In this document: in pieces, positions 8,281 through 18,487 of the stretch
Layout: each line of letters starts with the position of its first letter
Numbering within the stretch: the stretch's first letter is position 1
NCBI RefSeq assembly: GCF_030161095.1
Contig: NZ_BSPP01000005.1
Coordinates: forward strand, 62,001 to 126,000
DNA from: Cypionkella aquatica
GTDB taxonomy: Bacteria > Pseudomonadota > Alphaproteobacteria > Rhodobacterales > Rhodobacteraceae
Direction of reading: 5' to 3'
DNA length: 64,000 nt
The notes under the pieces: generated by a model
What the model was told of the DNA's origin: nothing
Databases searched by the model: none
Seen by the model: the letters and a program-made list of their open reading frames with translations, nothing else
Made by a program: the position numbers and the translations under genes

Positions 8281-9570
8281 ATGTCAAGTTCAGCTCAAAA
8301 TCGCCGCTTTCTGTTTTTGCAGGGTCCGCATGGGCCGTTTTTCCACAGGCTTGGCAAGATGCTGGAACTCGCAGGTGCGCAGGTCTGGCGGGTTGGCTTC
8401 AACCGGGGCGACCGCGCCTTCTGGCCCACCGAGGCCAGCTATATTCCCTTCAAAGGCCAGTTGCAGGATTGGCCGCTCGCCTTCCGTGCGGTGATTGAAC
8501 AGAAAGAGATCACCGATATCGTGCTCTATGGCGACACCCGCCCGATCCATGCCACCGCCGTTGCTGCCGCCCGCGCCGCAGGCATCACCGTGCATGTGTT
8601 TGAAGAAGGCTATCTGCGCCCCTATTGGATCAGCTACGAGCGTGGTGGCTCGAACGGCAATTCGCGGCTGATGCAGATGTCGGTGCCGCAGATGCAAAAG
8701 GCCCTAGAGGCGTTGGATATGGAGCTGCCCGACGCCCCCGCCCGCTGGGGTGACATGCGCCAGCATATGTTCTGGGGCGCTTTGTATCATTGGTTCGTTC
8801 TCAGCGGATTCTGGGATTATCGCAATTTTCGTCCGCATCGCGCCCTCAGTGTGGGGCAGGAATTCTGGCTTTATGTCAAACGCCTCGCCCTGCTTCCGGT
8901 GCATCGCTGGGAACGCATCGCCGCCACCTTCCGCATCAAACATGGCGGCTTCCCCTATCATCTGGTGCTGTTGCAGCTGGAACATGACGCCAGCTTTCAG
9001 ATGCATTCGCCGTTCAAAACCATGACGGAATTTCTGGCAGTGGTGATCGAAGGCTTTGCCAAAGGTGCCGCCCCGCACCACCACATCGTGTTCAAAGCCC
9101 ACCCGCTGGAAGATGGCCGCGTGCCTGTCGCGCATGAAATCAAACGCTTGGCCAAGCTGCACGGCGTAGACTCCCGCGTGCATTTCGTGCGCGGCGGCAA
9201 ATTGGCAGCGCTGCTGAACCACGCGCGCAGCGCAGTCACCGTCAATTCCACTGCCGCCCAGCAAGTGCTTTGGCGCGGATTGCCGCTGAAAACCTTTGGT
9301 GCGGCGGTCTATGCCAAGCCCGAATTTGTCTCCACCCAAAGCCTGAAAGACTTTTTTACCCTGCCCAGCCGCCCTGACAGCCGTGCATACCGCGATTATC
9401 GCCACTATCTCTTGGAAACCAGCCAAGTGCCCGGCGGCTTCTACAGCTCGCGGGGGCGACGTGAATTGCTACGACAGGTGGTAGATATGATGCTGCAAGC
9501 CGAAGATCCCTATGATGCGCTGACATCCGGGAAAGCGGCACCACGGCAACAGTTACACCTCGTTAAGTGA
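8281..9570 (+). CDS. Capsular polysaccharide export / beta-Kdo transferase KpsS-like protein
   Basis: 429 residues matching the KpsS/LipB family of capsule proteins: FLFLQGPHGPFFHRLGKML at the N-terminus, VLYGDTRPIHATAVAAARAAGITVHVFEEGYLRPYWISYE, and near the C-terminus VFKAHPLEDGR and SAVTVNSTAAQQVLWRGLPLKTFG, the nucleotide-sugar/acceptor motifs of this GT-like family. KpsS adds the first beta-Kdo to lysophosphatidylglycerol, starting the linker that anchors group 2 capsule. It acts at the cytoplasmic membrane face. The start ATG at 8281 has a weak ribosome binding site. It heads a cluster with a Wza/KpsD-like exporter and KpsC. The kpsMTE transporter is not in the window. Confidence 0.9.
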   Translation: MSSSAQNRRFLFLQGPHGPFFHRLGKMLELAGAQVWRVGFNRGDRAFWPTEASYIPFKGQLQDWPLAFRAVIEQKEITDIVLYGDTRPIHATAVAAARAAGITVHVFEEGYLRPYWISYERGGSNGNSRLMQMSVPQMQKALEALDMELPDAPARWGDMRQHMFWGALYHWFVLSGFWDYRNFRPHRALSVGQEFWLYVKRLALLPVHRWERIAATFRIKHGGFPYHLVLLQLEHDASFQMHSPFKTMTEFLAVVIEGFAKGAAPHHHIVFKAHPLEDGRVPVAHEIKRLAKLHGVDSRVHFVRGGKLAALLNHARSAVTVNSTAAQQVLWRGLPLKTFGAAVYAKPEFVSTQSLKDFFTLPSRPDSRAYRDYRHYLLETSQVPGGFYSSRGRRELLRQVVDMMLQAEDPYDALTSGKAAPRQQLHLVK

Positions 9571-9659
9571 ACAAAGAAACCAAGACTGGCATTTTGTTTC
9601 GTCTTTCTGTAGCCTTACAGGCAAAACTTGAGGCAAATCCAGTTAAAGGAGCCCGGGCA

Positions 9660-10793
9660 GTGAAAATTACCGGATCAAGGGGGGCGAAGGCCCTTGTCCT
9701 TGTGGCGATTGTGAGTGTTGTCGGCTCTTGTGGCCTGCCGCGTTCTGGTCCCAACAAGACAGAAATCTTCAAAGGCTCGGTCCTGAAACAGGGCGACGCC
9801 TTCATCGTGACCGTCAACGCCCGCGTGACCCGCGCGACAGCGGTGACGCCAGCGCTTGGCTTCAGCTCGGCCTTCCGCAATGCGGGCGTGGTCGGCTCGG
9901 ATCAGATCTCGCCCGGCGATGTGCTGGGCCTGACGATCTATGAAAACGTCAAGGATGACCCGCTGCTCGGCAACACCGGCCAGCGCGTCTCGGCGCTGAC
10001 CGAAATTCAGGTCGATGGCCAAGGCTATATTTTCGTCCCCTACGCGGGCAAAATCAAAGCCGCGGGCCAGTCGCCCGATGGTTTGCGCAACATCATCACC
10101 AAAAAACTCGACACCCAGACCCCCGATCCGCAGGTTTCGGTGCAAAGGCTTGCGGGCGACGGCTCGACCGTCACGGTATCCGGCTTTGCCGGTGCCAGCG
10201 GCAACTTCCCGATCGAGCGTCCAACCCGCACCCTGTCCGCGATGCTGTCAAAAGCCGGCGGCGTGACCATTGAACCCGCCATTGCCATCGTCCGCGTGAC
10301 GCGCGGCGGCAAGACCGGCTCGATCTGGCTTGAGGATCTGTATTCCAACCCCAGCCTCGACATCGCCTTGCGTCCCGGCGACAAAATCACCGTCGAGAGG
10401 GACACGCGCTCTTTCGTCGCGATGGGGGCCACCGGCACCCAGACCAAAGTGCCGTTTGAAACCCAAACCCTTTCGGCGATAGAGGCTTTGGCCACCGTGG
10501 GCGGCCTGAATACCGCCACCGCAGACCCGACCGGCGTGTTCGTGTTCCGCAACGAACCGGCCGAGGTTGCCAATTCAGTGCTGGGCCGCCGCGATCTGAA
10601 GGGCGATCAGCGCATGGTCTATGTGCTTGATCTGACACAACCAACTGGCATGTTTGAGGCCCGCGATTTCCTGATCCGCGATGGCGACACCGTCTATGTC
10701 ACCGAGGCCCCCTTCGTGCAGTGGACCAAAACGCTGTCGGCGATTTCGGGCTCCACCACTGCGGCCAACAACATCGCAACCACCGGACAGTGA
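9660..10793 (+). CDS. Polysaccharide export outer-membrane lipoprotein (Wza/KpsD-like, SLBB domains)
   Basis: 377 residues. The chosen GTG start (9660) has AAAGGAG 8 bases upstream; an alternative GTG at 9567 overlaps the previous stop without such a site. The N-terminus is a lipoprotein signal ending VVGSC. Then comes a Poly_export domain (ISPGDVLGLTIYENVKDD...VDGQGYIFVPYAGKIKAAG) and SLBB-type repeats (VTVSGFAGASGNFPIERPTRTLSAMLSKAGG and ALRPGDKITVERD). Such proteins form the periplasm/outer-membrane channel for capsule or exopolysaccharide export. It is flanked by KpsS- and KpsC-type genes, in line with a capsule export role. Confidence 0.92.
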   Translation: MKITGSRGAKALVLVAIVSVVGSCGLPRSGPNKTEIFKGSVLKQGDAFIVTVNARVTRATAVTPALGFSSAFRNAGVVGSDQISPGDVLGLTIYENVKDDPLLGNTGQRVSALTEIQVDGQGYIFVPYAGKIKAAGQSPDGLRNIITKKLDTQTPDPQVSVQRLAGDGSTVTVSGFAGASGNFPIERPTRTLSAMLSKAGGVTIEPAIAIVRVTRGGKTGSIWLEDLYSNPSLDIALRPGDKITVERDTRSFVAMGATGTQTKVPFETQTLSAIEALATVGGLNTATADPTGVFVFRNEPAEVANSVLGRRDLKGDQRMVYVLDLTQPTGMFEARDFLIRDGDTVYVTEAPFVQWTKTLSAISGSTTAANNIATTGQ

Positions 10794-10800
10794 GGCGATC

Positions 10801-12864
10801 TTGTCCGGCAGCGGACCCTTGATACCAGCCGCCGGGGCATTGCCTCGGCGGCTTTTCTATTACAACGCAGGCTTTCTGCGCCAACCGCATCTGCGCCGGA
10901 TGCTGGCGCTGGCGGGCCACAGCTTGCACCTTGGCCTGCCCGGCCCCGAGGATGGCGTGGTGGTCTGGGGCCGCTCGCCCTACGCCCGGCGTGGCGAGGC
11001 GATTGCCGCCCGCTACAAGCTGCCGCTGGTCCGTATCGAGGATGCCTTCCTGCGCTCGATCCGCCCTGGTCGCATGGGCGATGCCCCGCTTGGCCTGCTG
11101 ATCGACGGCCAAGGCGTGCATTTCGACAGCAGCAAACCCTCCACGCTTGAAACGCTCCTCGCCAAGCACCCGTTGGATGATTCGAACCTGCTGACCCGCG
11201 CCCGCGACGGAATAGCCCGTATCCGTGCGCTCGACTTATCAAAATACAACATTCATCAATCCGACCTGCCCCTGCCCGCACCCGGCTATGTCTTGGTCGT
11301 TGATCAAACCGCAGGCGATGCTTCGATCCGCCATTCCGGGGCCAATGCCGCCCGCTTTGCCGAGATGCTGGCCACCGCCGCCGCCGATCACCCCAATGCC
11401 CGCATCGTGATCAAGACCCATCCCGAAACCCAGCTGGGCCTGCGCCGCGGCCATTTCAGTGCCGCAGATCAAACCGACCGCATCCGGCTATTAACCAACG
11501 CCGTCTCGCCTTGGGCGCTGCTGGACGGTGCCATCGCCGTCTACACGGTCTCGTCGCAACTGGGGTTTGAGGCGATCTTGGCAGGCCACCGCCCGCAGGT
11601 GTTCGGCCAGCCGTTTTACGCCGGATGGGGTCTCAGCCATGATGCTTTCCCTGTGGACCGCCGCAGCCGCAGCCTGACCAAGACCCAGCTTTTCGCCGCA
11701 GCCCACATCCTTGCCCCTACATGGGTCGATCCCTGCCGCGACCGGTTGTGCAGCTTTGAAGATGCCGTCGATCAGCTCGAGGCCGAGGCCCGCAGCCACC
11801 GCGAAGATCGTTTTGGCCATGTCGCCCTTGGCATGCGTTTGTGGAAGCGCGCCCGCCTTCAAGCGGTGTTTGGCTGCGAAAAGCCGCTGATTTTTCAGGA
11901 TAATCCGGCCAAGGCCATCGCAAAAGCCCGCGCCACTGGCCGGGGTGTGTTGGTCTGGGCGGGCAAAGCGCCGCCGCAGCTGCCAGACATCCAGACCATC
12001 CGCCGCGTCGAGGATGGCTTTTTACGCTCGCGCGGGCTTGGTGCCGAACTGGTGCCGCCGTTGTCGCTCGTCACCGATGATCTGGGCATTTACTATGATC
12101 CCAGCCGCGAAAGCCGCCTTGAACGGCTGATCCAGACGCCACTCGCCCCCGATGCCGCGCGCCGCACCGAAAAGATGATCGCCAGCCTGATTGCCGCACG
12201 CTTGTCGAAATACAATCTGGCGGGCGCTTTGCCCGAACTGCCCGAAGGTCTGCGCGTGCTGGTGCCCGGTCAGGTCGAAGATGACGCCTCGATCCGGCTT
12301 GGCGCGGGCGCGGTCAACACCAATCTCGCGCTTTTGCAGGCCGCGCGCTCGGCCTATCCCGAGGCCACACTGATCTACAAACCCCACCCCGATGTCGAGG
12401 CTGGCCTGCGCCCCGGTGCGATCGCCGCGCAGGCCCTGCGTGGTTTGGCCGATGTCGTGGCCCACCATGCCGACCCCGTGCAGCTGATCGAGGTTTGTGA
12501 TGCCGTTGTCACCATGACCTCATTGCTGGGGTTCGAGGCTTTGCTGCGCGGCAAGCGCGTCATCTGCCTCGGCGCGCCCTTCTACGCCGGTTGGGGGCTG
12601 ACGCAAGACCTTGGCCCGGTGCCACTGCGCCGCAAACAGGCACCCGACGGCCATCCGCTGCCACGGCCCAGCCTGCTTGCACTGGCACATGCCGCGCTGA
12701 TCGCCTACCCACGCTATTACGACCCTGTCCGCCGCAAGCCCTGCCCGCCCGAGGTGGTGATCCATCGTCTGGCGACGGGCACCGACGCGCCAACCGGGCT
12801 TGGGCTTCGCCTTCTGGCAAAGCTACAGGGGCGTTTTGCCACCTATTCCCGGCTTTGGCGTTAA
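10801..12864 (+). CDS. kpsC: Capsular polysaccharide beta-Kdo transferase KpsC (two tandem GT domains)
   Basis: About 687 residues with two homologous halves, as in KpsC. The motif FYAGWG occurs twice (FGQPFYAGWGLSHD and LGAPFYAGWGLTQD), as do VRIEDAFLRSIRPGR / IRRVEDGFLRSRGLG and the KTHPE / KPHPD motifs. KpsC extends the poly-beta-Kdo linker with two different linkage specificities, one per half. No ATG lies near the conserved RLFYYNAGFL start; TTG at 10801, 8 bp after the preceding stop, is the best candidate, but this start is inferred. The gene is the third of the capsule cluster. Confidence 0.88.
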   Translation: MSGSGPLIPAAGALPRRLFYYNAGFLRQPHLRRMLALAGHSLHLGLPGPEDGVVVWGRSPYARRGEAIAARYKLPLVRIEDAFLRSIRPGRMGDAPLGLLIDGQGVHFDSSKPSTLETLLAKHPLDDSNLLTRARDGIARIRALDLSKYNIHQSDLPLPAPGYVLVVDQTAGDASIRHSGANAARFAEMLATAAADHPNARIVIKTHPETQLGLRRGHFSAADQTDRIRLLTNAVSPWALLDGAIAVYTVSSQLGFEAILAGHRPQVFGQPFYAGWGLSHDAFPVDRRSRSLTKTQLFAAAHILAPTWVDPCRDRLCSFEDAVDQLEAEARSHREDRFGHVALGMRLWKRARLQAVFGCEKPLIFQDNPAKAIAKARATGRGVLVWAGKAPPQLPDIQTIRRVEDGFLRSRGLGAELVPPLSLVTDDLGIYYDPSRESRLERLIQTPLAPDAARRTEKMIASLIAARLSKYNLAGALPELPEGLRVLVPGQVEDDASIRLGAGAVNTNLALLQAARSAYPEATLIYKPHPDVEAGLRPGAIAAQALRGLADVVAHHADPVQLIEVCDAVVTMTSLLGFEALLRGKRVICLGAPFYAGWGLTQDLGPVPLRRKQAPDGHPLPRPSLLALAHAALIAYPRYYDPVRRKPCPPEVVIHRLATGTDAPTGLGLRLLAKLQGRFATYSRLWR

Positions 12865-13200
12865 CCGCAAATGCGCTGGACGCACCTGCGGGTTCGCTTT
12901 GGTTTCGGCGGCCTCTGCGCCGGGTGATTTCGCAGCATCGCTGCGCGGATCAAGCTTTTGGCCCGTGCAAACATCGTCGCTATGTCAGGCCCAGCATTTT
13001 CAGACTGCCACCGATTTCCTCGATAGGGCCGATCTGAATAGGGCCGCTTTCCATACGCAATATGGCCGCTTTCTGGGTCATTCACATTTGGTTAACCGCA
13101 GCCCTCGGCGCGGCGTTTGAAACGGTGGTCAAACCTGCACCCGTTAACATCTTTTCGGTCCTTCTAGCCCGCAAGATCGGATGATTCGCACACCACCGCC
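12865..13200. other. Intergenic region between kpsC and the MarR-type gene
   Basis: About 335 bp between convergent genes. Small dyads such as CCGCA...TGCGG just after the kpsC stop may help end transcription. A short near-repeat (ATAGGGCCG / AATAGGGCCGC / AATATGGCCGC at about 13022-13073) is present. No gene with a credible start or product was found. Confidence 0.45.
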
Positions 13201-13698
13201 TTAGTAAATGTAGCGGATCTGCTCTGTCCAATACCGCTCCATCCGCTTCAGCGACTGGTTCATGTTTTCCATGTTATTGGCATCGACCAGCCCGCGCTTT
13301 GCCAGACCTTCGGCATGTCGCTGGAACAATTCGGTCAGCATGCCCCGCACCCGTCGGCCCTTTTCCGTCAAGCGCACCCTGACCGAGCGGCGATCAATCT
13401 CAGAGCGCTGATGGTGCATAAACCCAAGCTCTACCAGCTTTTTCAGGTTATAGGACACGTTCGAGCCTTGGTAATAGCCGCGCGATTTCAACTCGCCGGC
13501 TGTCACCTCGTTCTCACCGACGTTGAACAGCAACAACGCCTGCACCGAGTTGATTTCCAGCACCGCCACCCGTTCAAATTCGTCCTTGATCACATCCAGA
13601 AGCAGGCGGTGCAGCCGCTCCAACAAAGCGATGTTATCAAGGTATCCCGCCATCAACAGCTTTTGCGAGCCGTCCAGCAGGGGGTCATGTAAGCTCAT
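13201..13698 (-). CDS. MarR-family winged-helix regulator (LdtR/PetP-like)
   Basis: 165 residues with the MarR layout: an N-terminal dimerisation helix (QKLLMAGYLDNIALLERLHRLLLDVIKDEFER), a winged helix with recognition helix GYYQGSNVSYNLKKLVELGFM, and the wing QRSEIDRRSVRVRLTEKGR. The very conserved YYQGSNVSYNLKKLV segment is typical of alphaproteobacterial LdtR/PetP-type MarR proteins, implicated in stress and envelope gene control. No petR partner is next to it, so no gene symbol is given. It is a single gene facing kpsC. Confidence 0.85.
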   Translation of the reverse strand: MSLHDPLLDGSQKLLMAGYLDNIALLERLHRLLLDVIKDEFERVAVLEINSVQALLLFNVGENEVTAGELKSRGYYQGSNVSYNLKKLVELGFMHHQRSEIDRRSVRVRLTEKGRRVRGMLTELFQRHAEGLAKRGLVDANNMENMNQSLKRMERYWTEQIRYIY

Positions 13699-13785
13699 CT
13701 GTTAACTCCGCGAGCGATGGCAACTGCGGATAGAATCGGCACAAAACAAAAACATATCGTAAACTCGCCACGATTTTGGCGTAAA

Positions 13786-14058
13786 TTATTGCCCCCCCAA
13801 CCGAGCCTTGGCGAACCCCCCAATTTCCGCAATCAAATCAGCAAGATAGGCCGGAGCCGGATGCTGCCCCAGCACCCAAGGCAGCAAATCCTGGTCATTT
13901 TCCTCTAAAAGTTTATCGAAAATCACCAAGCGTTCGTCCGACATTGCCGCCAAATGCGCATCGGCATAAGGCCCCAAAATCAGATCCATTTCCTTCATCC
14001 CCCGCCGCCAACTCCGCATCGCCATGCGCTTCAGCCGGGCTTCCTGTGTCTCGCTCAT
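13786..14058 (-). CDS. sdhE: Succinate dehydrogenase assembly factor SdhE (FAD assembly factor)
   Basis: 90 residues of the small helical SdhE/DUF339 family. The hallmark RRGMKEMDLIL (R-x-G-x-x-E-x-D, needed for flavinylation of SdhA) is at about residues 18-28, followed by DERLVIFDKLLEENDQDLLPWVLG. The protein helps attach FAD covalently to succinate dehydrogenase and fumarate reductase flavoproteins. Its start overlaps the stop of the upstream XRE gene (ATGA), so translation is probably coupled. Confidence 0.92.
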   Translation of the reverse strand: MSETQEARLKRMAMRSWRRGMKEMDLILGPYADAHLAAMSDERLVIFDKLLEENDQDLLPWVLGQHPAPAYLADLIAEIGGFAKARLGGQ

Positions 14059-14456
14059 GCCGCCAACTCACGCAATTCGGCTTCCAGTTTTTGCTCGGCG
14101 CGCAGCAGATCGCGCCCCAGCGTCTGCATCTGCGCGCGCAATTGTGCAATATCTGCCAAGGCCATACGCGCGCTATAGGGCAGCGCATCCGCATCGCCCG
14201 GCGCGCCCAAACCCGGGCCCTTGCCCGTCATCAGCCACATCAAGGACACGTTCAACATCCCCGCCAGCATTTGCAGACGGTTGCCGCGCGGCTCCCACGC
14301 ATCGGCCTCCCATGCTGTGATCGTGCTGTCGCGCACGCCCAGACGCTGGGCCAGATCCTCGGCACTTAAACCCGCGGCCAAACGTGCCGCTTCCAGCCGG
14401 TCGCCAAAGGTCGCAACCTCGTCCTCGAACCAGGTTTCATTGAAAATTTCTGCCAT
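14055..14456 (-). CDS. XRE-family helix-turn-helix protein
   Basis: 133 residues with a Cro/CI-type HTH at about residues 14-65: FGDRLEAARLAAGLSAEDLAQRLGVRDSTITAWEADAWEPRGNRLQMLAGMLNVSLMWLMTGKG. The C-terminal part (LADIAQLRAQMQTLGRDLLRAEQKLEAELREL) looks like a coiled coil that could mediate dimerisation. The ATG at 14454-14456 with GGAGAGGCGCG upstream is preferred. It is translationally coupled to sdhE, a pairing that suggests shared expression, but its regulatory targets are unknown. Confidence 0.85.
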   Translation of the reverse strand: MAEIFNETWFEDEVATFGDRLEAARLAAGLSAEDLAQRLGVRDSTITAWEADAWEPRGNRLQMLAGMLNVSLMWLMTGKGPGLGAPGDADALPYSARMALADIAQLRAQMQTLGRDLLRAEQKLEAELRELAA

Positions 14457-14476
14457 CGCGCCTCTCCTTATTCTGA

Positions 14477-15766
<1,290 letters not shown>

Positions 15767-15773
15767 GACACCT

Positions 15774-16154
15774 ATGGCCGACCGGATCACCGCCAACCTG
15801 CCCAGCCGCGATTTCACAAGCACCGAGGCGTTCTACGCACGCCTTGGCTTTGCAACGCGGTATCGCGATGATGGCTGGATGATCCTGCGGCGCGGCAGTC
15901 TGGAGCTGGAGTTCTTCCATCACCCAGGCGTTGATAAACTGACAAGCTGGTTTTCGGCCTGCATCCGCATCGACGACATGCCGGGCCTGCTGACCGAATG
16001 GCAAAAAGTTGGCTTGCCAAGCGATGCCAAAGCCACCCCCCGCCTGACCGGCATCTTCAAACACGGCCAAGCGCCGCGCATGTTCGCGCTGGTGGATGAA
16101 GACGGCTCGCTGCTGCGGGTGATCGACAACCTAGATGCTGGCGAGGCTGCCTGA
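15774..16154 (+). CDS. VOC-superfamily protein (bleomycin-resistance-like)
   Basis: 126 residues starting MADRITANLPSRDFTSTEAFYARLGFATRYRDDGWMILRRGSLELEFFHHP, the beta-alpha-beta-beta-beta opening of a glyoxalase/bleomycin-binding module. The second module is shorter (MPGLLTEWQKVGLPS...MFALVDEDGSLLRVID). These proteins can bind and sequester bleomycin or act as small-molecule enzymes; the actual ligand is unknown. It starts 7 bp after aspC and ends adjoining the next ATG, so the three genes form a likely operon. Confidence 0.8.
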   Translation: MADRITANLPSRDFTSTEAFYARLGFATRYRDDGWMILRRGSLELEFFHHPGVDKLTSWFSACIRIDDMPGLLTEWQKVGLPSDAKATPRLTGIFKHGQAPRMFALVDEDGSLLRVIDNLDAGEAA

Positions 16155-16568
16155 ATGTCCCCCGATCTGCCAGAGTTTTACTTCCGCATCCGCGACAACG
16201 GTGCCGCTGTGTTCCGGGTGGATACCGAAAACCGCCAGCGCCGCATCGACATGGACGAGATCGCCTTGGTCAATGTCAAGAACGGCAACATAAAGCCGCA
16301 TGGCGACCACAAGCTGACGCAAGACGAAATCCGCGTGATTGGGCAGTGGGTTGCACAGCGCCAAGCCACCCTTGCCGCCCGCGATGTCGATGACATCCTG
16401 CGCGCGGCTGATCACATGAACCTGACCACGCAATGGGTGCAATCCAAAGCCACCGATGCCCAGCTTGAAGAAATCACCGACCTTCTGTTGCTGGCAATGC
16501 ACGACCTGCGCTCGGTTCTGGTGCGCAAAAAGGCCGAACGGCTTATGAAGGGCGAGGCTGCCGAGTAA
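16155..16568 (+). CDS. Conserved protein of unknown function
   Basis: 137 residues, starting immediately after the previous stop (TGAATG). It is charged and probably helical at the C-terminus (ATDAQLEEITDLLLLAMHDLRSVLVRKKAERLM), with an N-terminal FYFRIRDNGAAVFRVDTENRQRRIDMDEIALVNVKNG segment that reads like a small beta domain. No signal peptide, membrane helix or catalytic motif is seen. I recognise the general pattern of a Rhodobacteraceae conserved hypothetical, but no named family. Confidence 0.75.
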   Translation: MSPDLPEFYFRIRDNGAAVFRVDTENRQRRIDMDEIALVNVKNGNIKPHGDHKLTQDEIRVIGQWVAQRQATLAARDVDDILRAADHMNLTTQWVQSKATDAQLEEITDLLLLAMHDLRSVLVRKKAERLMKGEAAE

Positions 16569-16660
16569 CGACAGAACCCGCATCTCATTGCTGCAAACAA
16601 GATTAAAATTTGCGTCCCGCCCCGGCGGCCTCGCCCCTTCGGGTCTTGGCCGCTGAGAGT

Positions 16661-16748
16661 GTTTCATACTGGTTAAAATACTCCCGCCGGAGGCATCCGA
16701 CATAAGCCACAGGAGCCTCCGGCGGGAGTATTTTAACCAGTATGAAAC
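16661..16748. repeat. REP-like long inverted repeat, copy 1
   Basis: Two 34-bp arms (16661-16694 and 16715-16748) are perfect reverse complements around a 20-nt loop. The inner part is the motif CTCCCGCCGGAGGC, shared with copies at 20534, 27302 and 60922. It lies between convergent genes and would fold into a very stable hairpin flanked by T/A-rich arms, so it may also act as a bidirectional terminator. Confidence 0.9.
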
Positions 16749-16805
16749 GGCAGCAGCGCGTAAAGTTACATCACGGCCAAGTGCATTTCGGCAAGTCTGC
16801 CCGTA

Positions 16806-18152
16806 TCAGCGCACTCGGTGCCAGAACCGCCACATCATCGTGACAGCGGCGAAGACAAGCCCGATCACCAATCCCGCCCACAGCCCGATCCCGCCCAAGC
16901 CCGCGTGGAAGGCAAGGTAATAGCCGCATGGGATGCCGATGCCCCAATAGCTGACCGCCGCCGCCATCATCGGCACTTTGGTGTCCTTGATCGCGCGCAG
17001 CAGGCCCAACGCCATCACTTGCATCGCATCCGCCATCTGGAACAGCGCCGCCATCGCCAGCAGGATCACACCAAAGGCAATGATTTCCGAGCTTTGCGGT
17101 TTCGATTCGTCCAGAAACAGCGAGATGATCTGCACGGGAAATGTCAGGAACAGCGCCACCATCACCGCGCCAAAAGCAACCGACAGGGCAATCGCCACCT
17201 TTGCCGCATCGCGCAGACCCTGCCCGTCGCCAGCGCCATCTGCCCGCCCCGCCCGCACTGTCGCTGCATTGGACAGCCCCAGATGCACCATGAACGACAG
17301 CGCCGCGACCTCCATCGTGATGCCATGCGCGGCAAGTTCCACCGTGCCGATCCAGCCCATCATCAGCGCCGTCGCCTGAAACAACCCGCTTTCCGCCAAT
17401 GAGGTCACGCCAATCGGCCAGCCCAGCCGGAACACCTGCGCCAAGGCCTGCCAATCGGGCCGCCAGAATCGCTGGAACAGGTGGAAATGCCGCAGCTCGG
17501 GCAGCCAGCCTGCATAGATCGCCAGCAGCACAAAGGTCAGGCTTTGCACGAAAACCGAAGCAAGCGCCGCCCCGCGCACGCCCAATTCCGGCGCGCCCCA
17601 ATGGCCAAAGATCAGCGCATAGGCCAGCACAAGGTTTACCCCCACCGCAGCCAGCGTCACCCACAGCACCACCTGCGTGCGCTCCAGCGCGGCAAGGTAG
17701 TTCTTGATCACCATCACCAACAGTGCCGGGATCATCCCCAGACCGGCGATGCGCAGAAAATCCTGCCCCAAGCTTGCAACCTCGGGCCGCTGCCCCAGCG
17801 CCAGCAGCAAGGCTTCGGACCACCAGAAGATCGGATAGATCAACACGCCGTAGCCAATCGACAGCCACATCCCCATCCGCGTGTCGCGCCGCACCTGAGT
17901 CTCATCGCCGCGTCCGACCGCCGAGGCCACCATCGGCAGCACTGCCTGCGCAAACCCCGCCCCCAGAATGAACACCACGAAAAACGTCGAGGTCGCCAGC
18001 ACCACCGCCGCCAATTCATTCACCCCATACCAACCAAGCAGCACGGTATCGGTTACATGCAGCGCCATTTGCGCCAGATGACTGCCAATCAGCGGCAGAC
18101 CCAAAGCCAGCGTTGCGCGGGCATGTGACAGGTAAGACATTCTTTTGATCAT
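16806..18152 (-). CDS. MATE-family multidrug efflux transporter
   Basis: 448 residues with about 12 hydrophobic segments. It begins ALGLPLIGSHLAQMALHVTDTVLLGWYGVNELAAVVLATS, the usual MATE N-terminus, and the second half repeats the pattern (LGWPIGVTSLAESGLFQATALMMGWIGTVELAAHGI). MATE pumps export cationic drugs and metabolites in exchange for Na+ or H+. Two starts are possible (18152 and the internal ATG at 18140); neither has a strong ribosome binding site. It is a single gene. Confidence 0.92.
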   Translation of the reverse strand: MIKRMSYLSHARATLALGLPLIGSHLAQMALHVTDTVLLGWYGVNELAAVVLATSTFFVVFILGAGFAQAVLPMVASAVGRGDETQVRRDTRMGMWLSIGYGVLIYPIFWWSEALLLALGQRPEVASLGQDFLRIAGLGMIPALLVMVIKNYLAALERTQVVLWVTLAAVGVNLVLAYALIFGHWGAPELGVRGAALASVFVQSLTFVLLAIYAGWLPELRHFHLFQRFWRPDWQALAQVFRLGWPIGVTSLAESGLFQATALMMGWIGTVELAAHGITMEVAALSFMVHLGLSNAATVRAGRADGAGDGQGLRDAAKVAIALSVAFGAVMVALFLTFPVQIISLFLDESKPQSSEIIAFGVILLAMAALFQMADAMQVMALGLLRAIKDTKVPMMAAAVSYWGIGIPCGYYLAFHAGLGGIGLWAGLVIGLVFAAVTMMWRFWHRVR

Positions 18153-18487
18153 ATCACAGGCTTACAAGCGCAACATGACCGCCGCAAGACATAGCCTCCG
18201 CCGCAACGCAGCGCATAAAATTTGTGCAGCCACAGCATTGCAGCGGGCGGCCATAGCACGGCATCCCGCCGCTCTGCCCAGCGTCATCACCGCCACCACG
18301 CCAGCCAGACACAATTTCCGCGCGCAATTTTCGCTCTGGCGCAGATTTAAGCCAAAACGCCCTTGCAACCCGCGCGCGCAGGCATAAGCCTAAGGGTGCT
18401 GCGAGTCCGGTCTGCAACCGCCCCCGCGCCTTCCGCTGCGACCCGCCTTGCTGCGAGCCGCCCTTACCCGGCAAAGCCCAGAAAACC
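18153..18487. other. Intergenic region upstream of the 5-formyl-THF cyclo-ligase gene
   Basis: About 335 bp between divergent genes. TTGCAA near 18363 and TAAGCC near 18385 could be a promoter. Downstream, TAAGGG (about 18389) and CCCTTA (about 18464) could close a small stem, giving a structured leader. In many proteobacteria ssrS lies beside this cyclo-ligase gene, but the convincing 6S RNA in this window is at 3301. No protein gene seen. Confidence 0.4.

Noticed and set aside
18153-18487. Second 6S RNA next to the cyclo-ligase gene
   Set aside because: That position is common in other proteobacteria, but no extended hairpin with 6S-like blocks is present here, and a better candidate lies at 3301.
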